From Flectobacillus roseus (GTDB taxonomy: Bacteria > Bacteroidota > Bacteroidia > Cytophagales > Spirosomataceae), in assembly GCF_030056665.1 (NCBI RefSeq), contig NZ_JASHIG010000013.1: a stretch of DNA of 64,000 nt, one strand, 5' to 3'. Each line of letters begins with the position of its first letter. The stretch's first letter is position 1. This document shows, in pieces, positions 42,931 through 52,797 of this stretch. The notes below the pieces were generated by a model. It saw only the letters and a list, made by a program, of their open reading frames with translations. It was not told where the DNA came from and made no database searches. The translations under genes and the position numbers were made by a program.

Positions 42931-45900
42931 TTACTGCACCAATAATTTGATGGTGTTGGTATTATTGAGTTGGATAAAATAAACTCCAGCACTAAAATGT
43001 TGGATAGGAATGTCCGTACTACCTTTGAACGAACCTGAATATTTCTCGTTACCAAAGGCATCGATAATCCTCACTTGAGTATTTTCTTGATAGTCAACTT
43101 TTACGGTAACTTTATCGCTTGAAGGATTCGGGTATACGTTTACAGATGTATTGATACCTTCATCTATACCTAAAGGAAGTAGAATTTCCACTGTTACTTT
43201 TGCGGTATTTGAGCAACCATTTTTATCAATTCCTTTGACGGTGTATGTTCCTGAATACTTGGTGTCTACGGAGGAAATACTTGGGTTTTGAACTGACGAA
43301 GTAAATCCAGCGGGACCAGTCCAAGTGTAACTATTTGCCCCAGAAGATTTCAAATCAAGTGTTTGAGCTTGGTAAATTGGGCTTTGAGCCGACGCGACCA
43401 AATTGGGCAGTTCATTTACTAGTACCTTAGCCGAATCCAGATTTGCACAACCATTTTCATTGATTCCTTTTACTTTAATCAAAAGTTGATTCATGGCAAA
43501 AGTGGCATTAGGAATTTCCAACGTACCATTAGTATTGGCGTATACTTTTTGGTTAAAAGTATAGTCATAAGATTTGGCTCCTGTTGCTTTAAAAGCAAGG
43601 GTTTCGCCAACGCAAGCCGTGTCAGTTAGGAGTTTGATTGTTGGCAAAGCATATATTGTTCCTCTGAGAGTATCTTTATTGACTATTTTGTACGTACCCG
43701 CATCTATTCTCAACGTGAACGAACCCGTTGCAAGGGAGTTAGCTTCAGATTGCCATACTGTTTGGTTGTTATTGGTTTGTTGAGAAGACTTTAACGTGTA
43801 GTCTTTTCCATTGGCTTGTATCACTTGAGAAAAACTAGTACCTGCATCGACATCTCCCAAAATACGACCATATACTTTGATAGGTTGAAGGTAGCAAGCT
43901 TTAGACAAACTATCTAAGCGCAATACAGGTATAACAGTCACATTGGTGTTATTGGGAGTCCCAACACATCCTTCAGCATAACATTTTGCTGTATAAGTAG
44001 TGGTAGAAATGGGAGTTGCCGTGAGTAGATTACTAGTAGTTAGGCTCGAACCAGCGTCTTTTTTACTGCTCCAGCTCCACTGTACCTGTGTACATCCTTC
44101 AGCTTTTAGCGATACCTGTTGTCCATATTCTATATCCTTGTTTGATGTGCTAAATGATGGAGTACTCAACGTATTTGTACAGGCGTTGTAACGCACTACA
44201 TAGCCATCATAGGCAAACCAAAATAGCCCATTATTATCTATCAACATTTTTCTTATCCCACTTTCTTGTATTTCTACATTTGCCAATACTTTCCAATCTC
44301 CTCCTGAATATTTCAGAATTCGGTTTGAATCCCATGCGAAAATATCTCCAGCGCTGTTTTCTGCAAAAAGTCGAGGAGAAATGATATTTCCTGTTTTAGC
44401 CTTATTCAAGCTCCAAGTATTTCCATCATACATCAAAACACCATTAGTATTAGAGGCCCACAAGCGGTTTTTGCTATCTAAAAATGTAGTGATATAAGGA
44501 GCAGCGAGTTCGGGCATTGTTGATTCTGTAAATTCTACCGAACTTCCGTCGTTGGTACTGAATCGTTTGAGGGATGCTTTGTTGGTCTGCGAAACAACAT
44601 AGGCTTGCCAAATATAATCCTTATTACCTACTATATTACCTAATCGCCCTTGATCACCCGAGGTTGGCGTTATATTGAAGCCTCTATTTAGATTACTCCC
44701 AGAGATTCTATAAAATACCAGCCCATTGACATTGTTCAAGCTAGCAAGAAGGTAATTATTGTTAATATCCAAGTAGGTAGGATAAAAATCAGATGAGGTA
44801 TTAAGTATAGTTGAACTTACCAAATTGCCTGTTGTGTTATCCAAAATATTCAAGGCATAGACATTAGCAGGAAAGGATCCCTGATAAGATATTCGCTTAC
44901 TAACTTGTGTGATTACAGCTGATTGATTTTGATTATTAGCGCTATAAATAAGGGTGGCTCTAGCACCAACACTACCACCGCTTGTACTATTGGTCAATGC
45001 TAATTTTTGACCAGTTAGTGTATTAACTAGTACTAATCCTCCGTACGACAAGTAGGCCAAATGGTTTGTGGCCATGTTGGTGCTAGTATTGTATGTCTGC
45101 ATAGCTTGTTCATTATCAAATCCTTGGTATTTGACTAAGTTGCTGTCGACGCTACTGATTTTATTTACAAAAGAAACACTTCTGGAATTGAGGACACCCT
45201 TTGGATAAAAATATATAGGATTTTCTCTATCTCTCGACAATTCGTAGGTTACCGTGTAGGTTTGATTGTTTTCTAATGCTGGAATTTTGTAGATATATCC
45301 ATAATTAACAATGCTGGTAGGAGCATATTTCTTTTGGTAAACTAGAGTATTGGGACTATTCGTTTTCACAATTGAAAGTTTGGCAACTGATTCGCCACCA
45401 GTATATGCTTCGTCGGTGGTAATCGTTCGTGCTATCGAAGGATTGGCTACCTGTGTGGTAATAGGATTTTGGTAGGAGCTTTGAGCAAAAACTACTTTTC
45501 TTTCAGACCAATCACTTTTTGTTGTTTCATTAATCGCACGTATCCTCCAGCCCATTCTATAATAAAACGCCCCGATGTAGAAATTTCCTTCGCTACCTGT
45601 GAAAGTGAAAGTATAGCATGGGTATGAAAATGTATGGTCATCTACATAAGTAAATTGTACTTCATAAGATTTGGCACCAACACTTGGAGTAATTTTTAGG
45701 GTATTGAGTTTCCCAGCATCAAAAGTCGTCCAATAAAGTGGCATGGCCTTGGTATTGGGAGGTAAAAGACTATTTTCTCCTATATTGATGGTACAAGCAT
45801 TACTCCAACTAGAAACCCCAAGTTTATTACTAGCCATTACTCGCAAATAATATTTACCTTGTGGGTTTAGTGTGCTTAATTGTATGTAGCTCACATCGGT

Positions 45901-46881
45901 GGTGTCTTGACTTATAATTTGCTTAAAATCAGTATCTGATGCTAGTTGAACAACATATTGATCAGCCATAAGCGAAGCGTTCCATACAAAAAATGGATTT
46001 GTATTCACCGTAAAAGTACTGGGCAACAGCACCGCAGGCACCGTTCCTGTGATTTCTTGCATGTTGGCTGTGGCATGCTGTTCTATAACTGCTTGACATA
46101 ATGGATGAAACTCATCTTTAGCTTGGCAGTAACTCATGATAGAACCTTTAATAATTTCTAAAGATTTTTCATAACAAGCACCCTCAGTAGCATAGCAATA
46201 ATCCAACGGACCACCTGGCCATGAGCAGCTTTGTGTATGCGGCGAACCAAAGTTATGTCCCAACTCGTGAGCAATTGCACTCAAATTGAAACTCCTAAGT
46301 CCCCATGGACAAACAGACTCTCGCCCTCCGAGATAAGCTACCCCACCTGCACCAGTGAAAGATTTAGCCGTTAAGTATATTACTTTATCATACTGATTTC
46401 TAAGCTTGTAAAGTTTACCATTTACCTTGGAAGGATTCCAATTATTATAGAGTCTATCCAACATTGCATAAATATCAGAGGTATCAAAATACGGATCAGA
46501 CTGAGCAGTGGTCCAAAAGTTAAAACACGTTACCACAAGCTTGATATTCATGTCTCTTTCATACACTTTTGAAACTTGGCTAATTTGTAGGATTGCCTCT
46601 TTTTTGATAAGATTGGTATCGCCATTGTACGATTGGTAAGTAGGATAGTCAACCTCTATGGCAATTCGGGCAACCCGCCCAGGGCTGACCGCAGTACGAC
46701 TGGCTTTTTTTTGAGCAATATACTTTTGAGCGTTTTGGATAAAGGCTAGGTTTTCGGCAGATATTTTTGATTCATCTGTACCACAGGCAACACTAGGCTT
46801 GTTTGGTTCTACTAATACTTGACTTAAGCAAAGTTGAAAAGTCATCATAAAACCCATTAGGAGTAGTAACGTTTTTTTCAT
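42931..46881 (-). CDS. Large secreted zinc metallopeptidase with T9SS sorting domain
   Basis: The 1316-aa protein begins with a signal peptide (MKKTLLLLMGFMMTFQLCLSQ). The reprolysin-like peptidase domain follows, with zinc motif HELGHNFGSPH (His205-His215) and a Met-turn at SIMSYC, spanning about residues 65-270. Then come fibronectin-like repeats, a middle region with repeated LDINNNY and FWFAYDGYVVRY segments resembling beta-propeller blades, PKD-like domains (GPAGFTSSVQNPSISSVDTK), and a C-terminal sorting domain (VYPNPSSDKVTVKV ... GVYFIQLN). The last directs export by the type IX system, found only in Bacteroidota. It is one of the longest genes here and stands alone. Confidence 0.93.
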   Translation of the reverse strand: MKKTLLLLMGFMMTFQLCLSQVLVEPNKPSVACGTDESKISAENLAFIQNAQKYIAQKKASRTAVSPGRVARIAIEVDYPTYQSYNGDTNLIKKEAILQISQVSKVYERDMNIKLVVTCFNFWTTAQSDPYFDTSDIYAMLDRLYNNWNPSKVNGKLYKLRNQYDKVIYLTAKSFTGAGGVAYLGGRESVCPWGLRSFNLSAIAHELGHNFGSPHTQSCSWPGGPLDYCYATEGACYEKSLEIIKGSIMSYCQAKDEFHPLCQAVIEQHATANMQEITGTVPAVLLPSTFTVNTNPFFVWNASLMADQYVVQLASDTDFKQIISQDTTDVSYIQLSTLNPQGKYYLRVMASNKLGVSSWSNACTINIGENSLLPPNTKAMPLYWTTFDAGKLNTLKITPSVGAKSYEVQFTYVDDHTFSYPCYTFTFTGSEGNFYIGAFYYRMGWRIRAINETTKSDWSERKVVFAQSSYQNPITTQVANPSIARTITTDEAYTGGESVAKLSIVKTNSPNTLVYQKKYAPTSIVNYGYIYKIPALENNQTYTVTYELSRDRENPIYFYPKGVLNSRSVSFVNKISSVDSNLVKYQGFDNEQAMQTYNTSTNMATNHLAYLSYGGLVLVNTLTGQKLALTNSTSGGSVGARATLIYSANNQNQSAVITQVSKRISYQGSFPANVYALNILDNTTGNLVSSTILNTSSDFYPTYLDINNNYLLASLNNVNGLVFYRISGSNLNRGFNITPTSGDQGRLGNIVGNKDYIWQAYVVSQTNKASLKRFSTNDGSSVEFTESTMPELAAPYITTFLDSKNRLWASNTNGVLMYDGNTWSLNKAKTGNIISPRLFAENSAGDIFAWDSNRILKYSGGDWKVLANVEIQESGIRKMLIDNNGLFWFAYDGYVVRYNACTNTLSTPSFSTSNKDIEYGQQVSLKAEGCTQVQWSWSSKKDAGSSLTTSNLLTATPISTTTYTAKCYAEGCVGTPNNTNVTVIPVLRLDSLSKACYLQPIKVYGRILGDVDAGTSFSQVIQANGKDYTLKSSQQTNNNQTVWQSEANSLATGSFTLRIDAGTYKIVNKDTLRGTIYALPTIKLLTDTACVGETLAFKATGAKSYDYTFNQKVYANTNGTLEIPNATFAMNQLLIKVKGINENGCANLDSAKVLVNELPNLVASAQSPIYQAQTLDLKSSGANSYTWTGPAGFTSSVQNPSISSVDTKYSGTYTVKGIDKNGCSNTAKVTVEILLPLGIDEGINTSVNVYPNPSSDKVTVKVDYQENTQVRIIDAFGNEKYSGSFKGSTDIPIQHFSAGVYFIQLNNTNTIKLLVQ

Positions 46882-46959
46882 AGGGTAATTTGAAATTGTT
46901 TAGACAAAGAAAATGAGAAATCTGATAGTTTTTTTGAGTAAAACCTGTAAATATCCATA

Positions 46960-46989
46960 CAAAAATATTTTTTATTTAGTAAAATCAAA
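46960..46989 (-). promoter_or_regulatory. Promoter of the metallopeptidase gene
   Basis: On the minus strand TTTG (46989-46986) is followed 18 bp later by TATTTTTG (46967-46960), a full match to the Bacteroidota consensus TTTG-N17..23-TAnnTTTG. It lies about 80 bp before the ATG. The rest of the 356-bp divergent gap to the alpha-galactosidase holds a short hairpin (aatcctc 47192-47198, gaggatt 47208-47214) and nothing else obvious. Confidence 0.65.
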
Positions 46990-47237
46990 AGTCTACTGAG
47001 GATAATTTTAAAAACTACCTATGTGAAGGTAGAGGGGAAATTGAATGTAAACATTGTGTTTTCGGTAAAACATTTCTTACATAAAAGTAGAGGGTTTTTT
47101 GCCTAATGCTCACGTTTTATAGCCTATAGTAGATGAATACAATTTTATAATATATCTGAAGGATTTACAGAAAATGATATAGATTTCAGAAAATCCTCTT
47201 AGTTTTCGAGGATTATTTTAAAAGCCCCCTAAACATC

Positions 47238-49436
47238 ATGAAACGCAAACCTTTACTATGGATTCTTTTCCTGTGGATGGCTCCGCAGTTGTACGCACAA
47301 CAGGCAACAATCGTACAAATTGAAACAAAATCTAACTCCCTAATTTTCAAGTCAGACGAGAATAAACGTCTCCGTACCATCTATTTCGGTAAAAAACTCC
47401 AACATAAAGAGGAAGCCCAATGGATTCCAACCCCAAGTAAATCTACCGATGAGAATTCGGGAATATGCAATGCCGTTTATACGCCGAGTGGCTCGTGGAG
47501 TATGTTTGAGCCCGCCATCAGTATCACTCACGCCGACGGTAATATTTCTACCGAATTACTATTTCAAAGTGCTCAGGAGCAAAAGGAAAGTGATAATGTT
47601 TCGCTAACGACTATTTTGCTCAAAGACCCTGTGTATCAGACAGAAGTAAAACTTTTTTATAAAACTTACATACAAGAAGATGTGATTGAGCAATGGACAG
47701 AGATTAAAAATCTTGAAAAAGGCACTATCACTTTACAGAAATATGCTTCGGCAAACTTATATCTCAATGCCGAAAAGTTTTATCTGACCAATTATTACGG
47801 CAACTGGGCACAAGAAATGCGTCCTAAAGAAGTGGAGCTAACAGGTGGTATAAAAGTACTAGATTCAAAATTGGGCACTCGAACCAATTTGTTTGAACCA
47901 CCCACTTTCACAATTGCACTAAATAAAGCCTCATCAGAAGATGAAGGGGATGTTTTGCTAGGAAACTTGGGATGGTCAGGCAATTTCAAGTTAGAGTTCG
48001 AAATAGATCCTTTACACAATTTACGCCTAATTGCGGGTATCAATCCCCATGCTTCGGCGTATCCTTTGGCAAGTAATGCTAGTTTTAAAACTCCCTCTTT
48101 TATCTATACGTTGTCGCAACAGGGAAAAGGACTTGCCAGTAGAAATCTGCACAATTGGGCCAGAAAGTATCGTATCTTGGACGCTACAGGCGATCGTTTG
48201 ACTTTGCTAAATAACTGGGAAGCCACCTATTTTGATTTTGACCAAAACAAACTGACGAGTCTTTTTAAGGATGGTAAAAAATTGGGCGTCGATATGTTTT
48301 TGTTGGATGATGGATGGTTTGCCAATAAATATCCTCGAAACGGAGATAATGCTGGTTTGGGCGATTGGGAGGAAAACAGAAAAAAGCTACCCGATGGATT
48401 AGGTTATTTGATTAAAGAAGCCCAAAATACAGGTATTAAATTTGGTATATGGCTTGAGCCAGAAATGGTAAATCCCAAAAGTGAACTTTATGAAAAACAT
48501 CCTGATTGGGTCGTAAAGCAAGCGCAAAGACCCGAACATTATTTCCGAAATCAATTGGTATTGGATTTGGCAAATCCTAAGGTGCAAGATTATGTGTTTG
48601 GCGTCGTAGATAATTTATTTACTAAAAATCCAGCTTTGGCTTTTATCAAATGGGATTGCAATGCGGTGATTTTCAACGCTAACTCTACCTTTTTACAATC
48701 GCAAGGTCAATCACAAAGTCGTTTTTATGTCGATTATATTCGTGGACTTTATAGTGTTTTAGAAAGAATTCGTGCAAAATATCCTAAAGTACCAATGATG
48801 CTTTGCTCGGGCGGTGGCGGTCGTGTAGACTATGAGGCTTTGAAATACTTCACAGAATTTTGGCCAAGTGACAACACTGAGCCACTTGAACGTATTTTTA
48901 TCCAATGGAACTACTCGTATTATTTCCCAGCCATTGCGACTTGTAATCATGTAACAGATTGGGGAAAACAGCCTTTGAAGTTTAGAATAGATGTAGCGAT
49001 GATGGGAAAAATGGGCTTTGATATTGTAGTGGAACATCTCAACCCTGAGGAATTACAGTTTGCACAAAAGGCTATTCAAAATTATAACCTACTTAAAACC
49101 ACTATTCTACATGGTGACCAGTATCGCTTGGTCGACCCATATACCCATGATTTTGCTTCATTGATGTATGTTTCGACTGATAAAAACAAAGCCGTGATGT
49201 TTAACTATTTAGTCAGTAACCGTTATGAATCTTCGGCTAGTCCAAGGCCTGTGGTACTAAAAGGTCTCGATCCTAACAAGAAATATAAAATTCAGGAAAT
49301 CAATTTGTTTGCCAACAAGAAGTCGAGCCTAAACAACAGTGCCGAATACAGTGGTAGCTATTTAATGACAGTTGGTTATAATCCTGAAGTGAGCAGCGGT
49401 AGAAGTAGTGTGATTTTGGAAATAGAAACTCTATAA
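47238..49436 (+). CDS. Alpha-galactosidase, glycoside hydrolase family 36
   Basis: The 732-aa enzyme has a signal peptide (MKRKPLLWILFLWMAPQLYAQ), an N-terminal beta supersandwich, a (beta/alpha)8 barrel and a C-terminal sandwich. Family motifs are LLDDGWF, GLWLEPEM-like GIWLEPEMVNP, the nucleophile Asp473 in FIKWDCNAVI and the acid/base Asp545 in FWPSDNTEPLERI. Together with LCSGGGGRVDY this gives a confident GH36 call. It hydrolyses terminal alpha-galactosides such as melibiose, raffinose or galactomannan side chains. Divergent from the metallopeptidase and possibly part of the same glycan response. Confidence 0.95.
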   Translation: MKRKPLLWILFLWMAPQLYAQQATIVQIETKSNSLIFKSDENKRLRTIYFGKKLQHKEEAQWIPTPSKSTDENSGICNAVYTPSGSWSMFEPAISITHADGNISTELLFQSAQEQKESDNVSLTTILLKDPVYQTEVKLFYKTYIQEDVIEQWTEIKNLEKGTITLQKYASANLYLNAEKFYLTNYYGNWAQEMRPKEVELTGGIKVLDSKLGTRTNLFEPPTFTIALNKASSEDEGDVLLGNLGWSGNFKLEFEIDPLHNLRLIAGINPHASAYPLASNASFKTPSFIYTLSQQGKGLASRNLHNWARKYRILDATGDRLTLLNNWEATYFDFDQNKLTSLFKDGKKLGVDMFLLDDGWFANKYPRNGDNAGLGDWEENRKKLPDGLGYLIKEAQNTGIKFGIWLEPEMVNPKSELYEKHPDWVVKQAQRPEHYFRNQLVLDLANPKVQDYVFGVVDNLFTKNPALAFIKWDCNAVIFNANSTFLQSQGQSQSRFYVDYIRGLYSVLERIRAKYPKVPMMLCSGGGGRVDYEALKYFTEFWPSDNTEPLERIFIQWNYSYYFPAIATCNHVTDWGKQPLKFRIDVAMMGKMGFDIVVEHLNPEELQFAQKAIQNYNLLKTTILHGDQYRLVDPYTHDFASLMYVSTDKNKAVMFNYLVSNRYESSASPRPVVLKGLDPNKKYKIQEINLFANKKSSLNNSAEYSGSYLMTVGYNPEVSSGRSSVILEIETL

Positions 49437-49448
49437 AAAGATAAAGTG

Positions 49449-49619
49449 ATAAGTCAGTGCAGAATAAGATTTAATTTATGTGTTTAGGCAACAAGTACAT
49501 GGCTGTGGGTGTTAAAATGTTTTAACACCCACAGCCATGCTTTTTTCCAAAACCCACCGCTGAAAGCCGTTACCTGAAAGCCCAAACCACAATCTTAAAT
49601 TTTATTTTGCCCACTAACT
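49449..49619. repeat. Family B palindromic-ended element (copy 6, ~171 bp) with a perfect inner palindrome
   Basis: Left end gataagtcagtgcagaataa, right end attttattttgcccactaac. Inside, catggctgtgggtgttaaaa (49498-49517) and ttttaacacccacagccatg (49520-49539) form a perfect 20-bp palindrome with centre tg. The segment aaaacccaccgctgaaagcc matches the family. With the hairpin that follows it fills most of the 329-bp gap before the esterase gene. Confidence 0.8.
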
Positions 49620-49621
49620 AC

Positions 49622-49654
49622 AGGTACGAAGAGATACACTATCTCTTCGTACCT
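49622..49654. terminator. Perfect 15-bp hairpin
   Basis: aggtacgaagagata (49622-49636), loop cac, tatctcttcgtacct (49640-49654). It follows the family B element after the alpha-galactosidase gene. No long T-run, so terminator function is uncertain. Confidence 0.5.
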
Positions 49655-49765
49655 ATGTGTTTTGGCTAGTTTAGATTCCTTTTACAGGAAAATATAATCC
49701 AACATTAATCTTTCTGAATCGAAACAAATCAAAGGGGAAATCTTTAACCTTCAATTTGTGTATTT

Positions 49766-50686
49766 ATGAAAAAAGTAACTTTACTGTTGTTGATTTCGCT
49801 AATTTTGGGGAGTTGTAAAAAAAATGATACCACTTTGCCAACGGTATCTTCCTTGCGAGTAGAGGGAACGATGACAGTCGATGCGCTGTCACGAACGTAT
49901 TTGTTGAACCTACCTCCCAATTATAACCAAAGCTCAGACATTCCCTTGGTCATTGCTTTGCATGGTGGCGGTGGTAGTGCCACACAAATGGAAGCCAATT
50001 ATTATTTGACCGATAAAGCCAATCAATCTCAGTTTGCTATAGTGTATGCTGAAGGAGTACGGAGTGACGGGATTTTGGGAGCAAGAACATGGAACGCAGG
50101 AACGTGCTGTGACTATGCTGTTGAAAAACAGATAGATGATGTAAAGTTTATCAGTAATTTGATTGATGATTTACTCAAAAAATACCCCCGACTTTCTACT
50201 AAAAAAATATATGCCACAGGTATGTCCAACGGAGCTATGATGTGTTACAGACTTGCTTGTGAACTTTCTAGTAAAATTGCCGCTATTGCCCCCGTAGCAG
50301 GAGCCATGGTAACGACTAGCCCTTGTGTCGCGTCGAGACCTGTTCCAATCCTACATATTCATTCGAAACTCGATACCAAAGTACCTTATGCTGGCGGTCG
50401 AAGCACCTTAGGTTTTGTAATACCACCCGTCGAGACGGGTATCAATACATGGTTGAATATAGATGCTTGTAACTCGAATATTAAGACTGTCAACAGTTTT
50501 ACAAAATATACGCTTACCCAATGGCTCAATTGTAAAAATAGCGCCATTCAAATTTATTTAACCGAAGATGGGGGACACTCATGGCCTGGCGGTGACAAAG
50601 TACGTGCAGGTGCAGACGCTATTTCTGATGCTATCGTCGCTAATGATGTGATTTGGAGCTTTTTTCAACAGTATAAATTACCGTAA
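49766..50686 (+). CDS. Lipoprotein esterase, PHB-depolymerase/feruloyl-esterase-like
   Basis: The 306-aa protein has a lipobox (LILGSCKK) and an alpha/beta hydrolase fold of the esterase_phb / LpqC type. It shows PLVIALHGGGGSATQM (oxyanion loop), the Ser nucleophile in ATGMSNGAMM, a RTWNAGTCCDYA Cys-rich loop, the Asp region HIHSKLDTKVPYAG and the His in EDGGHSWPGG. Members include feruloyl and acetylxylan esterases and secreted depolymerases. Given the glycan genes around it, removal of ester groups from plant polysaccharide is the more likely role; this is inference. Start ATG fits the lipoprotein signal. Confidence 0.85.
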   Translation: MKKVTLLLLISLILGSCKKNDTTLPTVSSLRVEGTMTVDALSRTYLLNLPPNYNQSSDIPLVIALHGGGGSATQMEANYYLTDKANQSQFAIVYAEGVRSDGILGARTWNAGTCCDYAVEKQIDDVKFISNLIDDLLKKYPRLSTKKIYATGMSNGAMMCYRLACELSSKIAAIAPVAGAMVTTSPCVASRPVPILHIHSKLDTKVPYAGGRSTLGFVIPPVETGINTWLNIDACNSNIKTVNSFTKYTLTQWLNCKNSAIQIYLTEDGGHSWPGGDKVRAGADAISDAIVANDVIWSFFQQYKLP

Positions 50687-50970
50687 ACGAAGAAAATCGG
50701 ATAAGGTACCCAAGCATAAGACAATGAGTGAGGGCGCTTCTCATATTTTCTCTTGATTAATTATTGAATATTCCTTGTCAATCTCTATAAATCTTGTAGA
50801 TTTGTGTATTATAAAGAAAGGATAACTAACACACAATTTCATAACCACTCTCCTTTAATCATAGAAACGCCTGATATAAAGTCATTTACTCGTTTATTCA
50901 AACGATGATGGCTATTGTATTTATTAGATTTATCTCTTGACTTAAATTGTCTTATGGCATTATTCATCCT

Positions 50971-52422
50971 ATGAACTTTATGATATCACATTCAAAGGCT
51001 ACCAGCTACAGCCAGACTTTATCTCAAATGATTTTGGATAAGATGGTAGCATTTGCTCAATATGTTCTTGAAATAGAGTTTTTTAGTGCTTGCGTATATA
51101 GAGGAGAGGAACTCGAATGTTACTTGAGTAATTTACCCAATACCATCGTTGAAAATATACCAGTCTCAATAACAAGACAATCTTTCGCGCAATATACTTT
51201 TGATAAAGTAATTATGCTCAAAAGGCATCTTTCATTTGGGATACCTTGGCAAGAATATTCGAGCATTAAACAAACATGGATTGTGCAAAGGGCTTTGGAT
51301 CATGATTACAAAGTAGTACTAGGATTTCACTCTTCAAAAAACCGAGAATTAGCTACTGAATTGAATACGCAAATCTTACATTTTTCTGATGCCATAGCCT
51401 ATCAAGTAGGATATTATGGCTTAAAAAATCAATTGAATGTACCTTCTCAAGTTCACCCTTTGCACGAATTACAAAATAATCTTGGAATTATCGGTATTAG
51501 CGAGGGTATTCATGAAGTGAGAGATTTGATTTTGCGAGTTGCTCCAACAGACTCGACCGTTATTATTTTGGGAGAAACTGGTACGGGCAAGGAATTGGTG
51601 GCCAAAGCAATTCATGAGCAATCGCATAGAAAAGAAGGCGTTTTTGTGAAAATCAATTGCGCCGCTATTCCATTTCATTTGCTTGAAAGTGAGTTGTTTG
51701 GACATGAAAAAGGCGCATTTACTGGTGCTGTAGAACGCAAAATTGGGAAGTTTGAATTGGCAAATGGTGGTACTTTATTTCTGGATGAAATTGGCGATAT
51801 GCCTCACGAGCTGCAAGCAAAGTTACTCAGAGTATTGCAAGAAAAATCCTTTGAACGTGTAGGAGGAAATAAAACTGTCAAAACCAATGTGCGAATTATT
51901 ACTGCGACACATTGTAACTTAGAAAAGTTGATAGAGGCTGGTACTTTCCGACAAGATTTGTATTATAGACTGCAAGTATTTCCGATACAGATACCTGCCT
52001 TGAGGGAAAGAAAAGAAGATATTCCTGTACTAGTTGAACATTTTGTAAACCACTTTTCCAAAACGCTCAACAAGCAATTGCTTGGGGTAAGTCAACAAGT
52101 ATTGGATAGTTTGATGCAACATACTTGGCAAGGAAATGTCCGAGAATTACAGCATGTTATCGAAAGAGCCTGTATTTTAACGAAAGGAAAATATCTTAAT
52201 AAGATTGCTATTTCTCAGAATAACAGCACAATACAAGAGAAAAAAAATCATTTTGAAATAAGACCTTTACAAGAAGTCGAACGTAATTATATTATTCAGG
52301 TTCTTCAGCATTGTCAAGGAAAGGTTTTTGGAGAAAATGGTGCAGCCCAACTTTTGGGTTTACCCCCAACAACCCTGCTGTCAAAAATGAAAAAACTACA
52401 AATACAAAAACAGATAAGCTAG
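50971..52422 (+). CDS. Sigma-54-interacting transcriptional activator without receiver domain
   Basis: The 483-aa protein has an N-terminal sensory region of about 170 residues with no recognised motif, an AAA+ domain with GETGTGKELVAKAIHEQS, the GAFTGA loop and WQGNVRELQHVIERA, and a C-terminal Fis-type HTH (ENGAAQLLGLPPTTLLSKMKKL). A TTG at 50947 opens the frame eight codons upstream; ATG 50971 is preferred. No response-receiver signature is present, so it probably senses a ligand or partner through its N-terminus, as FhlA-like GAF regulators do. Its stop codon lies inside a 20-bp hairpin. Confidence 0.85.
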   Translation: MNFMISHSKATSYSQTLSQMILDKMVAFAQYVLEIEFFSACVYRGEELECYLSNLPNTIVENIPVSITRQSFAQYTFDKVIMLKRHLSFGIPWQEYSSIKQTWIVQRALDHDYKVVLGFHSSKNRELATELNTQILHFSDAIAYQVGYYGLKNQLNVPSQVHPLHELQNNLGIIGISEGIHEVRDLILRVAPTDSTVIILGETGTGKELVAKAIHEQSHRKEGVFVKINCAAIPFHLLESELFGHEKGAFTGAVERKIGKFELANGGTLFLDEIGDMPHELQAKLLRVLQEKSFERVGGNKTVKTNVRIITATHCNLEKLIEAGTFRQDLYYRLQVFPIQIPALRERKEDIPVLVEHFVNHFSKTLNKQLLGVSQQVLDSLMQHTWQGNVRELQHVIERACILTKGKYLNKIAISQNNSTIQEKKNHFEIRPLQEVERNYIIQVLQHCQGKVFGENGAAQLLGLPPTTLLSKMKKLQIQKQIS

Positions 52423-52454
52423 TTCGAGACTTAGTCTCGAACTAGCTTATCTGT
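52410..52454 (+). terminator. Perfect 20-bp hairpin overlapping the stop codon
   Basis: acagataagctagttcgaga (52410-52429) and tctcgaactagcttatctgt (52435-52454) pair perfectly. The TAG stop (52420-52422) is in the left arm. A second, related hairpin agtccaagac / gtcttggact follows at 52477-52499. Confidence 0.65.
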
Positions 52455-52533
52455 TTCTAATCTGTAAAAAAAATTGAGTCCAAGACAAAGTCTTGGACTA
52501 GTAATTTCTTTTCATTTATTTACTTTACAAACT

Positions 52534-52797
52534 ACTTAAGTTAGCGAGCAAAATAAGCTTGAATAAACGAAAATTTTCTTGTTTTCCTTTGTACAAGCTC
52601 CGTAGGTGCGACAGAAAGCTAAAATCTTGAAGTCTGTCGCACCTACGGAGCTCGTTTAATAGGTCGGGAAATAGATTCACTACTACCAAACTATCGCTCC
52701 TACGGAGCTGATAAAAAGACTGAGTTCTGTAGAAAATCCTAATAAACAGGCTTATCAATGTTATATAATTGATAAAGTTAGTTTTGCTCGATTACTT
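52534..52797. repeat. Family B-like element with a different core
   Basis: The left end acttaagttagcgagcaaaa resembles the family B end. The right end agttttgctcgattactt resembles the other end. The core instead carries a perfect 19-bp inverted repeat, agctccgtaggtgcgacag (52596-52614) and ctgtcgcacctacggagct (52634-52652), and a third partial copy ctcctacggagct near 52700. It abuts the minus-strand regulator stop. Confidence 0.55.
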
